Positions 7,856 through 16,672 of a DNA stretch of 64,000 nt are shown here, one piece after another. Under the pieces are notes generated by a model. It was given only the letters and a program-made list of their open reading frames with translations, ran no database searches and was not told the origin of the DNA. The stretch is from positions 1-64,000 of the forward strand of contig NZ_VCCH02000027.1 in NCBI RefSeq assembly GCF_005938675.2, written 5' to 3'. Numbering within the stretch: the stretch's first letter is position 1; each line of letters opens with the position of its first letter. The position numbers and the translations under genes were made by a program. Source of the stretch: Mycobacterium sp. KBS0706 (GTDB lineage: Bacteria > Pseudomonadota > Alphaproteobacteria > DSM-16000 > Inquilinaceae).

Positions 7856-8580
7856 GGCGCCGCCCCGGCCAGGCCGATGCGGATGCGCCGGTTGTGGCGG
7901 CCCTTGTTGTCGACCTTGAGGATGCGGATCGGCGCGGACCGGCCGGTCGAGGCCAGATGGGTGCCGCCGCAGGCCTGGCGGTCCAGCCCGGCGATATCGA
8001 CGATGCGGATCAGCCCGTCCGCGGTCGGCGGCGGCGTCACCGATTTCGACCGGATCAGCCCCGGCGTGGCATGGGCTGCGGCGATGGTGACATAGTCGTC
8101 GCGCACCGCAAGGTCCTGGCGGATGACGTCGTTGATCGGGGCGTCCAGCGCGCGCAGCCGGTCGTTGTCGGCATCCGGGAGGTCGAAATCCAGCCGGGCC
8201 GTCCCGTCGGCGCCGAACTGCACGCCGGTGACCAGCGCCCCGTCGAAATGCCGGAACACCAGCGCGTTCAGGATGTGGGTGCCGGTGTGCAGCTCGCGCA
8301 TCATCCGGCGGAATTCGGGGTCGACCGCGGCCTCGACCGCGCCGGAAACCTCGGCCGCCGGATCCTCCAGCAGGTGCCACAGCCGCCCGCCCGCGGGCTC
8401 CAGGCCGGCGACGGCGTGCTCGCCGCCCTGCCAGCGCAGCGTGCCGCGGTCGGCCAGCTGCCCGCCGCCGCCGGGATAGAAGGGGGACTGCGCCAGCAGC
8501 ACCCGGCCGGGCCGGGCATCGATCACCTCGGTCTCGAGGACGAGGCATTCCGGATTCTCGTGATAGAAGGAGCGTGCCAT
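7852..8580 (-). CDS. AlaX-like alanyl-tRNA editing protein
   Basis: A 242-residue free-standing editing domain related to the editing and SAD parts of alanyl-tRNA synthetase. It hydrolyses mischarged tRNA, in known members Ser- or Gly-tRNA(Ala). The zinc site is intact: His98 and His102 in HTGTHILN, and Cys204 and His208 in ACGGTH. The glycine-rich N-terminal segment FYPGGGGQLAD (about 34-44) is also diagnostic. The C-terminus overlaps the DMT transporter start by GTGA. The divergent AraC gene shares the 83-bp promoter region. Coupling to an exporter suggests protection against a toxic or mischarged amino acid, which is inference. Confidence 0.88.
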   Translation of the reverse strand: MARSFYHENPECLVLETEVIDARPGRVLLAQSPFYPGGGGQLADRGTLRWQGGEHAVAGLEPAGGRLWHLLEDPAAEVSGAVEAAVDPEFRRMMRELHTGTHILNALVFRHFDGALVTGVQFGADGTARLDFDLPDADNDRLRALDAPINDVIRQDLAVRDDYVTIAAAHATPGLIRSKSVTPPPTADGLIRIVDIAGLDRQACGGTHLASTGRSAPIRILKVDNKGRHNRRIRIGLAGAAP

Positions 8581-8663
8581 GATGAAAGACCCGGTGGAGT
8601 GAACCGGGGCAGTCTCGCGCCGGCCGCACCGGCGCTATTGGCGGAAATCGAGGTTTTTGCGGC

Positions 8664-9500
8664 ATGGCCCGGGTCGATCGGCTGAACATCGCGCATTACT
8701 GGCAGGACCGGACCGTCCCCGGCCTCAGCCTGATGCAGGCCGATTTCCGCACCCAGGAATATCCGCCGCACCGGCACGAGGCGCTGGTCGTCGCCGTCAC
8801 CGAGGGCGGCGGCTCGATCATCAAGACCCGCGGCGTGACCGAGCCGGCGAGCGAGGACCAGGCGCTGTTCGTGTTCAACCCGGTCGAGCCGCATGCCGGC
8901 TGGATGGGCGAGAGCCGGCGCTGGCTGTACCGCGCGCTGTATCTGGAAGAGGCGGCGCTGCAGGAGGTGGCGCGGTCGCTCGGGGTCGAGGATCTGACCT
9001 ATTTCACCCGCAACGCCTATGCCGACCGCGACCTGATCGCCGGCTTCCTGGCGCTGCATCGGGCCCTGCAGGCGGGGCAGGACCCGCTGCTGGAGCGCGA
9101 GCTGCTGGTGTCGACCTTCGGCACCCTGTTCCGCCGCCACGGCAGCGGCGAGGCGCGGATCCAGCCCGGGCCGCGCGACCGCACCCGGCTGCGGGCCGTC
9201 ACCGAGATCATCCGGGCGCGCCTGAGCGAGACGATCTCGCTGGCGGAGCTGAGCGCGGCGGTCGGGCTGACCCAGTACCAGCTGATCAGCCTGTTCAAGC
9301 GGACGACGGGCCTGACCCCGCACGCCTATGTCACCCAGCTGCGCGTCGACCGTGCGGCCGGGTACCTGGCGCAAGGCCTGCCGCTCGCCGAGGTCGCCGT
9401 CGCCGCCGGCTTCTACGACCAGAGCGCGCTGACCCGCCACTTCAAGCGCTGCCACGGGATCACGCCGCTGCAGTACGCTGGGGCGACGCGCGGCGACTGA
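8664..9500 (+). CDS. AraC family transcriptional regulator
   Basis: A 278-residue regulator. The N-terminal cupin-like AraC-binding domain (about 10-130) starts with PPHRHEALVVAV, and the C-terminal double helix-turn-helix (about 175-272) has the pattern ISLAELSAAVGLTQYQLISLFKR...GFYDQSALTRHFKRCHGITPLQY. The ATG at 8664 has only a weak site (GAGG ten bases upstream). It is divergent from the alaX-DMT pair, and AraC regulators placed this way usually control the adjacent exporter. The effector is unknown. Confidence 0.87.
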   Translation: MARVDRLNIAHYWQDRTVPGLSLMQADFRTQEYPPHRHEALVVAVTEGGGSIIKTRGVTEPASEDQALFVFNPVEPHAGWMGESRRWLYRALYLEEAALQEVARSLGVEDLTYFTRNAYADRDLIAGFLALHRALQAGQDPLLERELLVSTFGTLFRRHGSGEARIQPGPRDRTRLRAVTEIIRARLSETISLAELSAAVGLTQYQLISLFKRTTGLTPHAYVTQLRVDRAAGYLAQGLPLAEVAVAAGFYDQSALTRHFKRCHGITPLQYAGATRGD

Positions 9501-9877
9501 GGAGAGAACTGTTGCCTCCTGCGGCTTCGGCTCGTTGCGCACCGATGCCCCGCGATGCCTCTGGAGTTCGCTCCTTCCCCTTTTGGGAACGTTCGAAGGC
9601 TTTCAGAACTCCTCAATACCGGACATGCAGGTCCGCTCCGATACCGGACCTCCGCTGTTCAGCGGAGTCGGTGTGGATATCGGTCGGGATGGAGGAACGG
9701 TTCAGTCCGTGTCGAATAGAGGAATGGCGACCTGCACGCGCCACCGGCCGCGATATCTTTGCTCCGGATTGCGTGGAGGGGCAGCCAAGCGTTGGCCTAG
9801 CCAGATGGTTCTGGGCAGATGACGTTCCGAATCCCTAGCGACGAAAGGGCAGGTGCCTTCCTCGGGAATGCAAACGG
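9501..9877. other. Gene-free left edge of the low-GC island
   Basis: No convincing coding frame is seen. The stretch contains a perfect 8-bp hairpin CTCCGCTG-TT-CAGCGGAG (9650-9667) and ATACCGGAC repeated directly at 9616 and 9641. GC content falls here towards the STAND gene. No integrase, tRNA or insertion sequence is visible. The hairpin may help end transcription of the convergent AraC and STAND genes. Confidence 0.4.
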
Positions 9878-12800
9878 TCAGCTACGTTCCCGAAGCAACT
9901 CTTGCTGCAGGAAGCCAGCGCCTCGAATCCCGTTGTCGACCATGATGTCGGCCATTGCGACTATGGACGCCCGGTGGTCATTGGTGAGGGCCGTATGCCG
10001 CCTTTCTGTCACGAGTCTGAGAAGGCCGACTAGCTCCTCCCCATTGGACTCCCAGAAGGACTGATCTGCCTTCTTTGATACAGCGATATCTCGCAACCAG
10101 CCTATCCCAGGCTCAGGGAGAAGATCCAAACCACCTCGTTTGAAGAAGGTGAGGACGGCATAGAACAACGACGCATTTTGGCCAAACTCTTGGACAGCAC
10201 GTTCCAGGATCGGCATGAAGATTGGAAGGTGCGGCCATCCTTCATCGATCACGCACATTAGCGGTCCGAAGTCGCTGTGCACGCAGAACAACACAGCTAG
10301 GGCGCAGCTCTGAAATTCCCGATCTAAATGGTCGGAGCCTTTTTGGTTCTGCCATTGGCGATTTGAATACAGCCAATCGGTTATTTCTTGCCACAGAGCC
10401 AGATGACCAGAGTTGATCGAATCAACCTTCAAGAAGGCGTAGATCATAAAGAGTCGCATGAAACTCTGAAGGAGCAGAAGCGCTGTATCTGTTTCTGTCG
10501 AGAGCATCCTGTCGAGGGCGTGCGACTTGGTCTCAGCGGCGCTAAGATGGGCAGACAACTTTCCGCTCCAAGCTGCGAATGCATAAATCCACTCGAAGGG
10601 TGGGTTGGAATCGCGGTTCTGGCGACGCCTCTCGACAAACGGCGGCAGAATTTCCTGGATCGTCCAGTCGACGAGGTTCGACAGGAGATCGAGAAATGCG
10701 GCGCGAGATGCCGGTTCGGCCAGGATGCTCGGCAGATCGATCTCGAACAGAATTTTTTCAGCAAGATCGTAGCGGAACAGCAACTCATTCTGGACGAAGC
10801 CCCCGTACTTGTCTTTCCCTTTCCAGTTCGCAGGCCGTTTAATCCATGGCATCGGAATTGCAGGAAATGCTGGAGCAACGTCTGCGTTAAGGGCGTTCTC
10901 CGCCCATTCGATCAAATGGCTCTGCTCGTTCGCTTCTTTCTCGTCCCAATGGAGAGAATGGAGGTTCGGCAAGTCCGCTCGTGTGGAAATGCACTGCTTC
11001 ATGCCGAGCACCAGCAGGATACGGACAAAGGCAAGATGGGCAGCGGCATACTGTTTTGATGAGACAAACACCGCCTTCACCACGTCATCGAGTGCATCGA
11101 CGGCGAGGTTGATGAGGCCGCTTTGAGCCCGCCTCACTTCGAAGGCTCGGGCAATCAAGGAACTGTACCCATGCGCAGCAAAGACACTCGGGTGCATCAA
11201 TGAGAGAGAGCCTCGGTAAGACATGGCGTCGTCCCGTTCGACAACGGTGGCGGCGCGCTCAAGGATGCCAAGGCTCCAGCCAGCCATCTCAGGAGTCCAA
11301 TCCACGTCCTGGCAATGGCGAGCAAACGCGTAGGCCGCACCAGAGACCGCAGATGCGCTCTGGCTTTTGACCAAGTCGTCTGGACCGAACTGGAAATGAA
11401 AGAGGTCGGGACTGTCGAGTTCACGTGCAAGGGCGACGCCCTCGGCCAAAGTGAAGCGATCATCAACCGTGCTATTCTCAAGTGTCCGTTGCGCCCATAA
11501 CGCGACACCCGAAGCTTTATTCAAGAGGGCAGTTTCTTGCTGCTGAGCGACAATCTTTGGTGACCTCAGCGAGGGAGGGTCGCTGTAGAGGAGTGTGTCC
11601 TTGCCGTCCGGAGACGGCTTAGCCTTCCAGTACCTCGGGTCGCCTTGCTCCGAGAAGATCTGCATCCTTTCCCGCAGATCTTCGACGCCCTCCGGTCCCT
11701 TCTGCTCTTCATATTCGAACGGCAGGTCCTTCGTGAACCGGCGGATAGCCCGCGTGTATCGGCCCTTGAGAATCTTGTCATGCCAAAATACGAAATACGG
11801 AACAAGAGCGCGGACTTCAAGACCACGGTGCGGCTTTTCATTGAGGGTGCGGACTGCTTGGAGCTGATAGCGATATCGGTGCCAATCACCCATTTCGTTG
11901 GGCCGGATGCCGCGATGGTCCTGGACCGAACGAGCGATATCCCAGAGCCAAACGTGCGGTGACGTGACGAGCGGAAACGACCGCACGATGGATTTGTCCT
12001 GGTGGGCTAAACAGAGGCTGAGACCTAGGCCTAGAGCGCCAACACTCTCATGGCCTTCAATGCACTTCTGAAAGATCGCGTCGAAGTCGGCGCCCTTCTC
12101 GATAGCTTCGAGCGCCCACTGCTCCTGGGCCATGAGCGCGGACTTTACGGCTCCGTTTCCCCAAATGCCGCGGAACCAGAGATAGACCTGAGTGTCACCC
12201 CAGAAGGTTTGTTTGCCCCACGGAAATTTGAAAGTAATTGGCAGCGGCTTTGCGGGCGCATAGCGATGTGGCTGGGCTTTGCTCCGCCTCCATATAGCGA
12301 TGGAGTGGTTACAGATTCCCTTCACGAGGCGAATTCCTTCGGACTCGTGGAGTCGCAACAGCGCAAGGAAGGGCGGTTGGGCTGGCGATGCTGGATAGAA
12401 GCTCTGATGACCAGCAACGCCCAATTCTTCCATCATATGGCGAACGCCACTGCTGTATGGATCAGTATGGTCGCTTGGTTTCTCCAGGAAGACCGCAAGT
12501 ATGAAGTCAACCAGTTCTCTGGGAAGATGCCTGATGAGCTGACCGCAGTTCGCAAGCACGCTCTCCCGAACCTGGCGAAAGCGGCGCGGTAGCTGAGCAG
12601 TTGAAGCTAGATAGGCGCTCGCGAGGTCCGGCACATCGCCGGCGGCGGCGAGAGCGAGCTGCCTTATCTCGCTTTCGAGGTCCCTTCCCTCGTTGTGCGG
12701 GAAATGCATCCCGAAGGGGTCGCGCCGGTCGCGAAATTCTAGAGGGTAATTCGCCTCCTCGAACTCCTGAAGCCATCGAAACGCTTCTCGGCCGATTTCG

Positions 12801-15103
12801 CGGCAATGACGGACATTCTGCCCTTGCCATGCAATCTGCCAAGTATACAGCGTTGGAATCAGATCGGGGATGAGCTTTGGGGTAAGAAAATCAAGGTGAG
12901 AAATTAGCCAATCTAAGAAGCGAAGCCAAGTGGGAATTTTGGGAATGGCAGAGTGCTCCGCCATCTTCACGCGATCCGCGGGCTCAAGGTCAGGAAATAT
13001 TTTCTCGTTGAGAAATATAGGATTCGGAACAACCTCTATGGTCCGCACCGCGACTAAGAGCCGTCGCAGTCGGGCCGCATCGTCGGCGAGAAGGAAATCG
13101 GTGAGCTTCTCAAGAAGAAGGGCAGCCCGGGTAGACTGGAGACATGAGGTCAGGACTGCGCGGTGCCAAACCGGTCGAAGCGCTTCGTCTGCCGTCGCCC
13201 GAAGTAGGGCTTCCCACGCATCGGACGAAGGCTCGGTTTCCAAGAGGTAAGTGCCAAGAAGTTGCGCGGGCCTGATGAGAGCTTGGGGCTCCTTAGCTTG
13301 TGTCAGCGCCGCGACGATGCCATCTCTGTCTACAATGAGAAACTCGCAGAGCGTCCATTCTTCATAGATGTCGTGTGTGAAAACGACTGAGTGCCCGAGG
13401 TCTTTATCTCTAAGCACGCCAGCGGCTTTCAATTCCGCAATCGCCTCGGGTGAGACGCTGGAGATGCGGAGCGGCTTGTTGGGAGCGGAAGCCAACTGCG
13501 CTGCGAGCTGCATAAGCGCATTTCGTCGGTGTTGAGCCGCCGAAAAATCCTGACGATCAGATCCACCGAGGCGCCACCAAAGCTGAAGGAGCTCTACCTC
13601 CGTTGCAGGCAGCTGTGCGTCCGGAGTGTTGTGAGCGAGGCTCAGTAGCGCATCGATGAAGAATGGGCGCGACAGGATCACGTCGAGCCCGCCTGATTGC
13701 CGAAGCAGCGGCGCCAGGCGCGCTTGCTCCGCTGCAATGACCGACAACTCCGTGCGGCCGAGCGCCTCGACCGTGACGGTTGCGATGCCCAGTCGCTTTA
13801 AGGCGTCGACGTCAAGCCAAGTCTCGATGTGTTGCAGATTCTGAGCGCGCACGGTCGTGACAATCCGCCAGCGTTCTAGGCATTCGGAATTCGCAATCGT
13901 GCGAATCAAGTCGTTCACCGTCACCTGCTCAGATGGCTCGTCGATCTTGTCGATCCCGTCGATGAACAGGATCGGCTCCCCGCTGCACCCGAATTCGCGG
14001 AGAATCGTCGCGGGGTCGTTGCAGACGTCGAGCACGTGGGCGTGCGCGCTCCAGCCCCTCGGATGTATGCGACGATCCTTAAGGACGAAGATGGGCCCGG
14101 TGCGTGCGCACTCTTGAGCCAGGAGCTTTAGAAGTGCTGACTTTCCTACGCCAGGTTCGCCATCAATTTGGATGAGACGCGCCTCACCCAGCGCATCCCA
14201 AAGGCGCTCGTAGCTGCTGGCCCTAAAGAGATTGAGGCCATCAATTTCGTCACTAATCTGGGCGAGAGTCTGGATGGACTCACGGGCCAGTGTTTCGATG
14301 TCAGCTCGATAGGAAACCGGTGTGCCGGCCGGCAGCCCGGCACTCGCCAGCGAAGCGGCGATGGTCGCGCGCGTTGCGCTCCCGCCGGCAGGAATCAGGT
14401 GTCCGGCTTGCTCGACAAGATGGGACCAAACCGCAGGTGCCTGTTCGGGCCAACCGGTTTTGAGGAGATCCCGCAGCCGATCGACGGTGGCTGCAGCATC
14501 ACGGGATCGATCTTCGAGGTTGATGTCGAAGTGAAGGATCACGAATACCTGCAGGAATCGCCAGACTGCGTCGTCTGCGGGTACCCGTCCGTCATGATCC
14601 GCAATAATCGTTCGGATGCTGTCGACGAAGGTCCGCTTCTCGGTGTGCGAAAAATCCTTCCGCCCGAGCCGCTGAAAGAAGTCTGCCGCGTCGGCGCTAT
14701 GGGTTGCCCAGGTGAGAACTGACTGAAGGTGCTTGTCGATCTTGGCGCTATAATTGGCAATCGCCACGCCAACCCTATGGTGCGCGGCGTCGAACGTAGG
14801 CTTCGAGACCGTATCCCAAGCTGCTTGGACGACGGCGATCCATTCAGCGTCGTTAGTCGTGAATCTGATGTCGCTTTTAACTTGCAGGCTCAACCGCGTC
14901 TTGGTGCCGTCAACGAGCTGCCCGACAATTATGATATCGTCGAGTGGCTCGTCCTGAGCCGCCCTTTGGGTTTGCACTTCAATCGCCAACGGAGCAGGCA
15001 AGCCACGTGCCGGCGCCTCGCTCAAAATGGCAGCGAGATACGTGGCCGCGACCCGCGCTTCAAAATGGGTCCCGCCTCCACCACTTGAGTATGGACTTGT
15101 CAT
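9878..15103 (-). CDS. STAND-type ATPase with N-terminal Cap4-like nuclease domain (Avs-like)
   Basis: A 1,741-residue protein in three parts. Residues 1-150 look like a Cap4/DUF4297-type PD-(D/E)xK nuclease: GGGGTHFEARVAA with Glu15, then DDIII with Asp55-Asp56, then LSLQVKSD with Gln74-x-Lys76. Residues 300-520 form a STAND-like P-loop ATPase: Walker A GEPGVGKS at 315-322, Walker B ILFIDGIDKI around 378-387, and sensor-like RIVTTVRAQNL. The last 1,100 residues are helical, probably repeat-type, with no recognised enzyme motif. This order matches antiviral STAND (Avs) proteins, where the C-terminus binds phage proteins and triggers nuclease oligomers. The start is taken at ATG 15103 because the nuclease motif follows at once; the frame is open up to TTG 15349. 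GC is well below the flanks, indicating transfer. The DUF4365 gene lies upstream on the same strand. Antiphage function is inference. Confidence 0.75.
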   Translation of the reverse strand: MTSPYSSGGGGTHFEARVAATYLAAILSEAPARGLPAPLAIEVQTQRAAQDEPLDDIIIVGQLVDGTKTRLSLQVKSDIRFTTNDAEWIAVVQAAWDTVSKPTFDAAHHRVGVAIANYSAKIDKHLQSVLTWATHSADAADFFQRLGRKDFSHTEKRTFVDSIRTIIADHDGRVPADDAVWRFLQVFVILHFDINLEDRSRDAAATVDRLRDLLKTGWPEQAPAVWSHLVEQAGHLIPAGGSATRATIAASLASAGLPAGTPVSYRADIETLARESIQTLAQISDEIDGLNLFRASSYERLWDALGEARLIQIDGEPGVGKSALLKLLAQECARTGPIFVLKDRRIHPRGWSAHAHVLDVCNDPATILREFGCSGEPILFIDGIDKIDEPSEQVTVNDLIRTIANSECLERWRIVTTVRAQNLQHIETWLDVDALKRLGIATVTVEALGRTELSVIAAEQARLAPLLRQSGGLDVILSRPFFIDALLSLAHNTPDAQLPATEVELLQLWWRLGGSDRQDFSAAQHRRNALMQLAAQLASAPNKPLRISSVSPEAIAELKAAGVLRDKDLGHSVVFTHDIYEEWTLCEFLIVDRDGIVAALTQAKEPQALIRPAQLLGTYLLETEPSSDAWEALLRATADEALRPVWHRAVLTSCLQSTRAALLLEKLTDFLLADDAARLRRLLVAVRTIEVVPNPIFLNEKIFPDLEPADRVKMAEHSAIPKIPTWLRFLDWLISHLDFLTPKLIPDLIPTLYTWQIAWQGQNVRHCREIGREAFRWLQEFEEANYPLEFRDRRDPFGMHFPHNEGRDLESEIRQLALAAAGDVPDLASAYLASTAQLPRRFRQVRESVLANCGQLIRHLPRELVDFILAVFLEKPSDHTDPYSSGVRHMMEELGVAGHQSFYPASPAQPPFLALLRLHESEGIRLVKGICNHSIAIWRRSKAQPHRYAPAKPLPITFKFPWGKQTFWGDTQVYLWFRGIWGNGAVKSALMAQEQWALEAIEKGADFDAIFQKCIEGHESVGALGLGLSLCLAHQDKSIVRSFPLVTSPHVWLWDIARSVQDHRGIRPNEMGDWHRYRYQLQAVRTLNEKPHRGLEVRALVPYFVFWHDKILKGRYTRAIRRFTKDLPFEYEEQKGPEGVEDLRERMQIFSEQGDPRYWKAKPSPDGKDTLLYSDPPSLRSPKIVAQQQETALLNKASGVALWAQRTLENSTVDDRFTLAEGVALARELDSPDLFHFQFGPDDLVKSQSASAVSGAAYAFARHCQDVDWTPEMAGWSLGILERAATVVERDDAMSYRGSLSLMHPSVFAAHGYSSLIARAFEVRRAQSGLINLAVDALDDVVKAVFVSSKQYAAAHLAFVRILLVLGMKQCISTRADLPNLHSLHWDEKEANEQSHLIEWAENALNADVAPAFPAIPMPWIKRPANWKGKDKYGGFVQNELLFRYDLAEKILFEIDLPSILAEPASRAAFLDLLSNLVDWTIQEILPPFVERRRQNRDSNPPFEWIYAFAAWSGKLSAHLSAAETKSHALDRMLSTETDTALLLLQSFMRLFMIYAFLKVDSINSGHLALWQEITDWLYSNRQWQNQKGSDHLDREFQSCALAVLFCVHSDFGPLMCVIDEGWPHLPIFMPILERAVQEFGQNASLFYAVLTFFKRGGLDLLPEPGIGWLRDIAVSKKADQSFWESNGEELVGLLRLVTERRHTALTNDHRASIVAMADIMVDNGIRGAGFLQQELLRERS

Positions 15104-15326
15104 GGTCTCTACATTCTCGTGATCTAATGACACGCTAGCAATTTGACCCGCTCGGACCAAGAATGTCGGGTGCCCCGGCAAAAGGAATGACGGCTTGCTG
15201 ATAGAAGGGGGGCTTGCGCCGCCAAATTCATTAAGTGCACTGTCAGCGAATTCAATTCCGATCACCCATTTGCCTCGGCTCCCCTTTGGGGTCTCATGTC
15301 TATCAAGGCGGGATGGCGCTGCCGAA
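15104..15326 (-). other. Interval between DUF4365 and STAND genes, open in the STAND frame
   Basis: The STAND frame stays open here for 74 codons. An in-frame GTG follows GGGGAGCCGAGG and would give a protein-like segment (VIGIEFADSALNEFGG onward). It could be an N-terminal extension of the STAND protein, a decayed domain, or non-coding leader. No independent small gene with its own stop is seen on this strand. Confidence 0.35.
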
Positions 15327-16298
15327 CTATTCGAGTAGTTTACGACCAAATGTCAATGGTACACAGCCATCGTAACCGTCAACAAGTTCGTCATCCTCAG
15401 TGATCTCATAAATAAAACTTCCGCCGTCTTGCAGCAATCGTACAATTTCGACATCCGGGTCGTCTGGCAGCGCCCGCGCGAAGGGCTCCTGAAATCGGAA
15501 TGCCGAACGGCTAGACGACACTAGGCAGAGTATCAATTTTGTCGCTCCGCATTGGCGCTCGTTATATGGCTTATAGCTCAATGCCTCCTGAAGTTCATCG
15601 GGGTCGAAACGACCATAGCGATCGTAGATATGATGCACCATCACCATTGTTCCATCGATCCTCGTGAGATGAGAGTACCAATGATAATCGCGAGGCATCT
15701 CGAACATCGAAGCAATTTGGATTCGACCAGAATATTTTTCATTCAACCATCGATAGACAGCGAGGTTGATTAGATCGTCGAGCAACTGGGACCGTTGCGC
15801 CACTCGCTCAAGCTGCCATTTGGCATCTCGATCGAGTCGATTGGCTCTTGGCACCTCCATCTTCCATCCTGCCTCAAGTATCGTCATCGAACCCGCTGTC
15901 ACTTCAGTCCAGTGGCAGTTTCCGGATTCGGGATTACAGAGAATAACGATAACCGGCAATGAGTGATCAAGCCAGTATCTGAGATGTGTTAATTCTCCCC
16001 GGAAGACGAAGCTCCGCTTGTTTCGCTCCCGAAAGTAGCTTTTCCCGCATTTGATCTGAGCGGAGATTAAGAGGCCGGTCGCCTTGCGATTTTTATTTAT
16101 GATCTCTATCTCGGCGTCGATGCCGACGTCGACTTTTCGTTTTACCCGTAGTATCCAGTGGAGTTGCTGCTCCACGGCCTCTTGCACCATGCGAACGCCT
16201 CGTTCGCCCAACTCAGTTTCCTGCGAATATGTTGGCAAGTCGAACACGGAAGCACCTTCAAAGCATCGCCGAAATGAGAAACTATCGACGCTTTCCAT
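15327..16298 (-). CDS. DUF4365 domain protein, nuclease-like
   Basis: A 323-residue protein. After a variable start, TELGERGVRMVQEAVEQQL opens a DUF4365 domain with a PD-(D/E)xK-like pattern: VGIDAEIEI (Asp61, Glu63), then LLISAQIKCGKSYF (Gln81-x-Lys83). DUF4365 domains occur in defence and toxin-like contexts, often with large ATPases. The second half is mixed alpha/beta without recognised motif. ATG 16298 is chosen because it is the nearest ATG before the domain; TTG 16352 is an alternative and neither has a clear ribosome site. It is the first gene of a two-gene unit with the STAND ATPase 223 bp downstream. Lower GC matches its partner. Possible roles are second nuclease, sensor or activator. 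Confidence 0.72.
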   Translation of the reverse strand: MESVDSFSFRRCFEGASVFDLPTYSQETELGERGVRMVQEAVEQQLHWILRVKRKVDVGIDAEIEIINKNRKATGLLISAQIKCGKSYFRERNKRSFVFRGELTHLRYWLDHSLPVIVILCNPESGNCHWTEVTAGSMTILEAGWKMEVPRANRLDRDAKWQLERVAQRSQLLDDLINLAVYRWLNEKYSGRIQIASMFEMPRDYHWYSHLTRIDGTMVMVHHIYDRYGRFDPDELQEALSYKPYNERQCGATKLILCLVSSSRSAFRFQEPFARALPDDPDVEIVRLLQDGGSFIYEITEDDELVDGYDGCVPLTFGRKLLE

Positions 16299-16672
16299 AA
16301 CGTTGGAAAGCGTGCCGACAGTGCGCGGTATGCGATCGTTAGGGAGCAGCAAGGGTAGGGGCGTCTGGGAGGTCGATTCTTCGTCCCGGCCTCACCGCCC
16401 GACACTGAAGCGCGTGCCCTCGGCCCGCTTCGATCCAAGGCTCTCCCCCACAATCGGACCAATCGGCGCAACAATGCCGATCCTCGCCAACCTAGTGAAA
16501 GTCCAGTATCGGGACGGCGACGCAACGTCTGCATATGGCACACCTCTGCCGGGCTCGGTCCGCTCCGTTTCCCTGCGAACGAGACCACCCCCGAGGCCCC
16601 GTCCAACGATGCCCGTCGCCTCTCCGTGCTCCAGGTTCAGCCGCACCTCCCTCGTCACCAGAAGGGGCGCCC
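16299..16672. other. Gene-free right edge of the low-GC island
   Basis: I see no credible gene. Base composition returns to the high-GC background across this stretch. It should hold the promoter of the DUF4365-STAND pair (reading left) and lies beyond the 3' end of the dienelactone hydrolase gene. No att-like direct repeat or transposase was recognised. Confidence 0.4.

Noticed and set aside
9535..9822. 95-codon open frame at the left island edge
   Set aside because: Composition is not protein-like, with no ribosome site and no recognisable motif.
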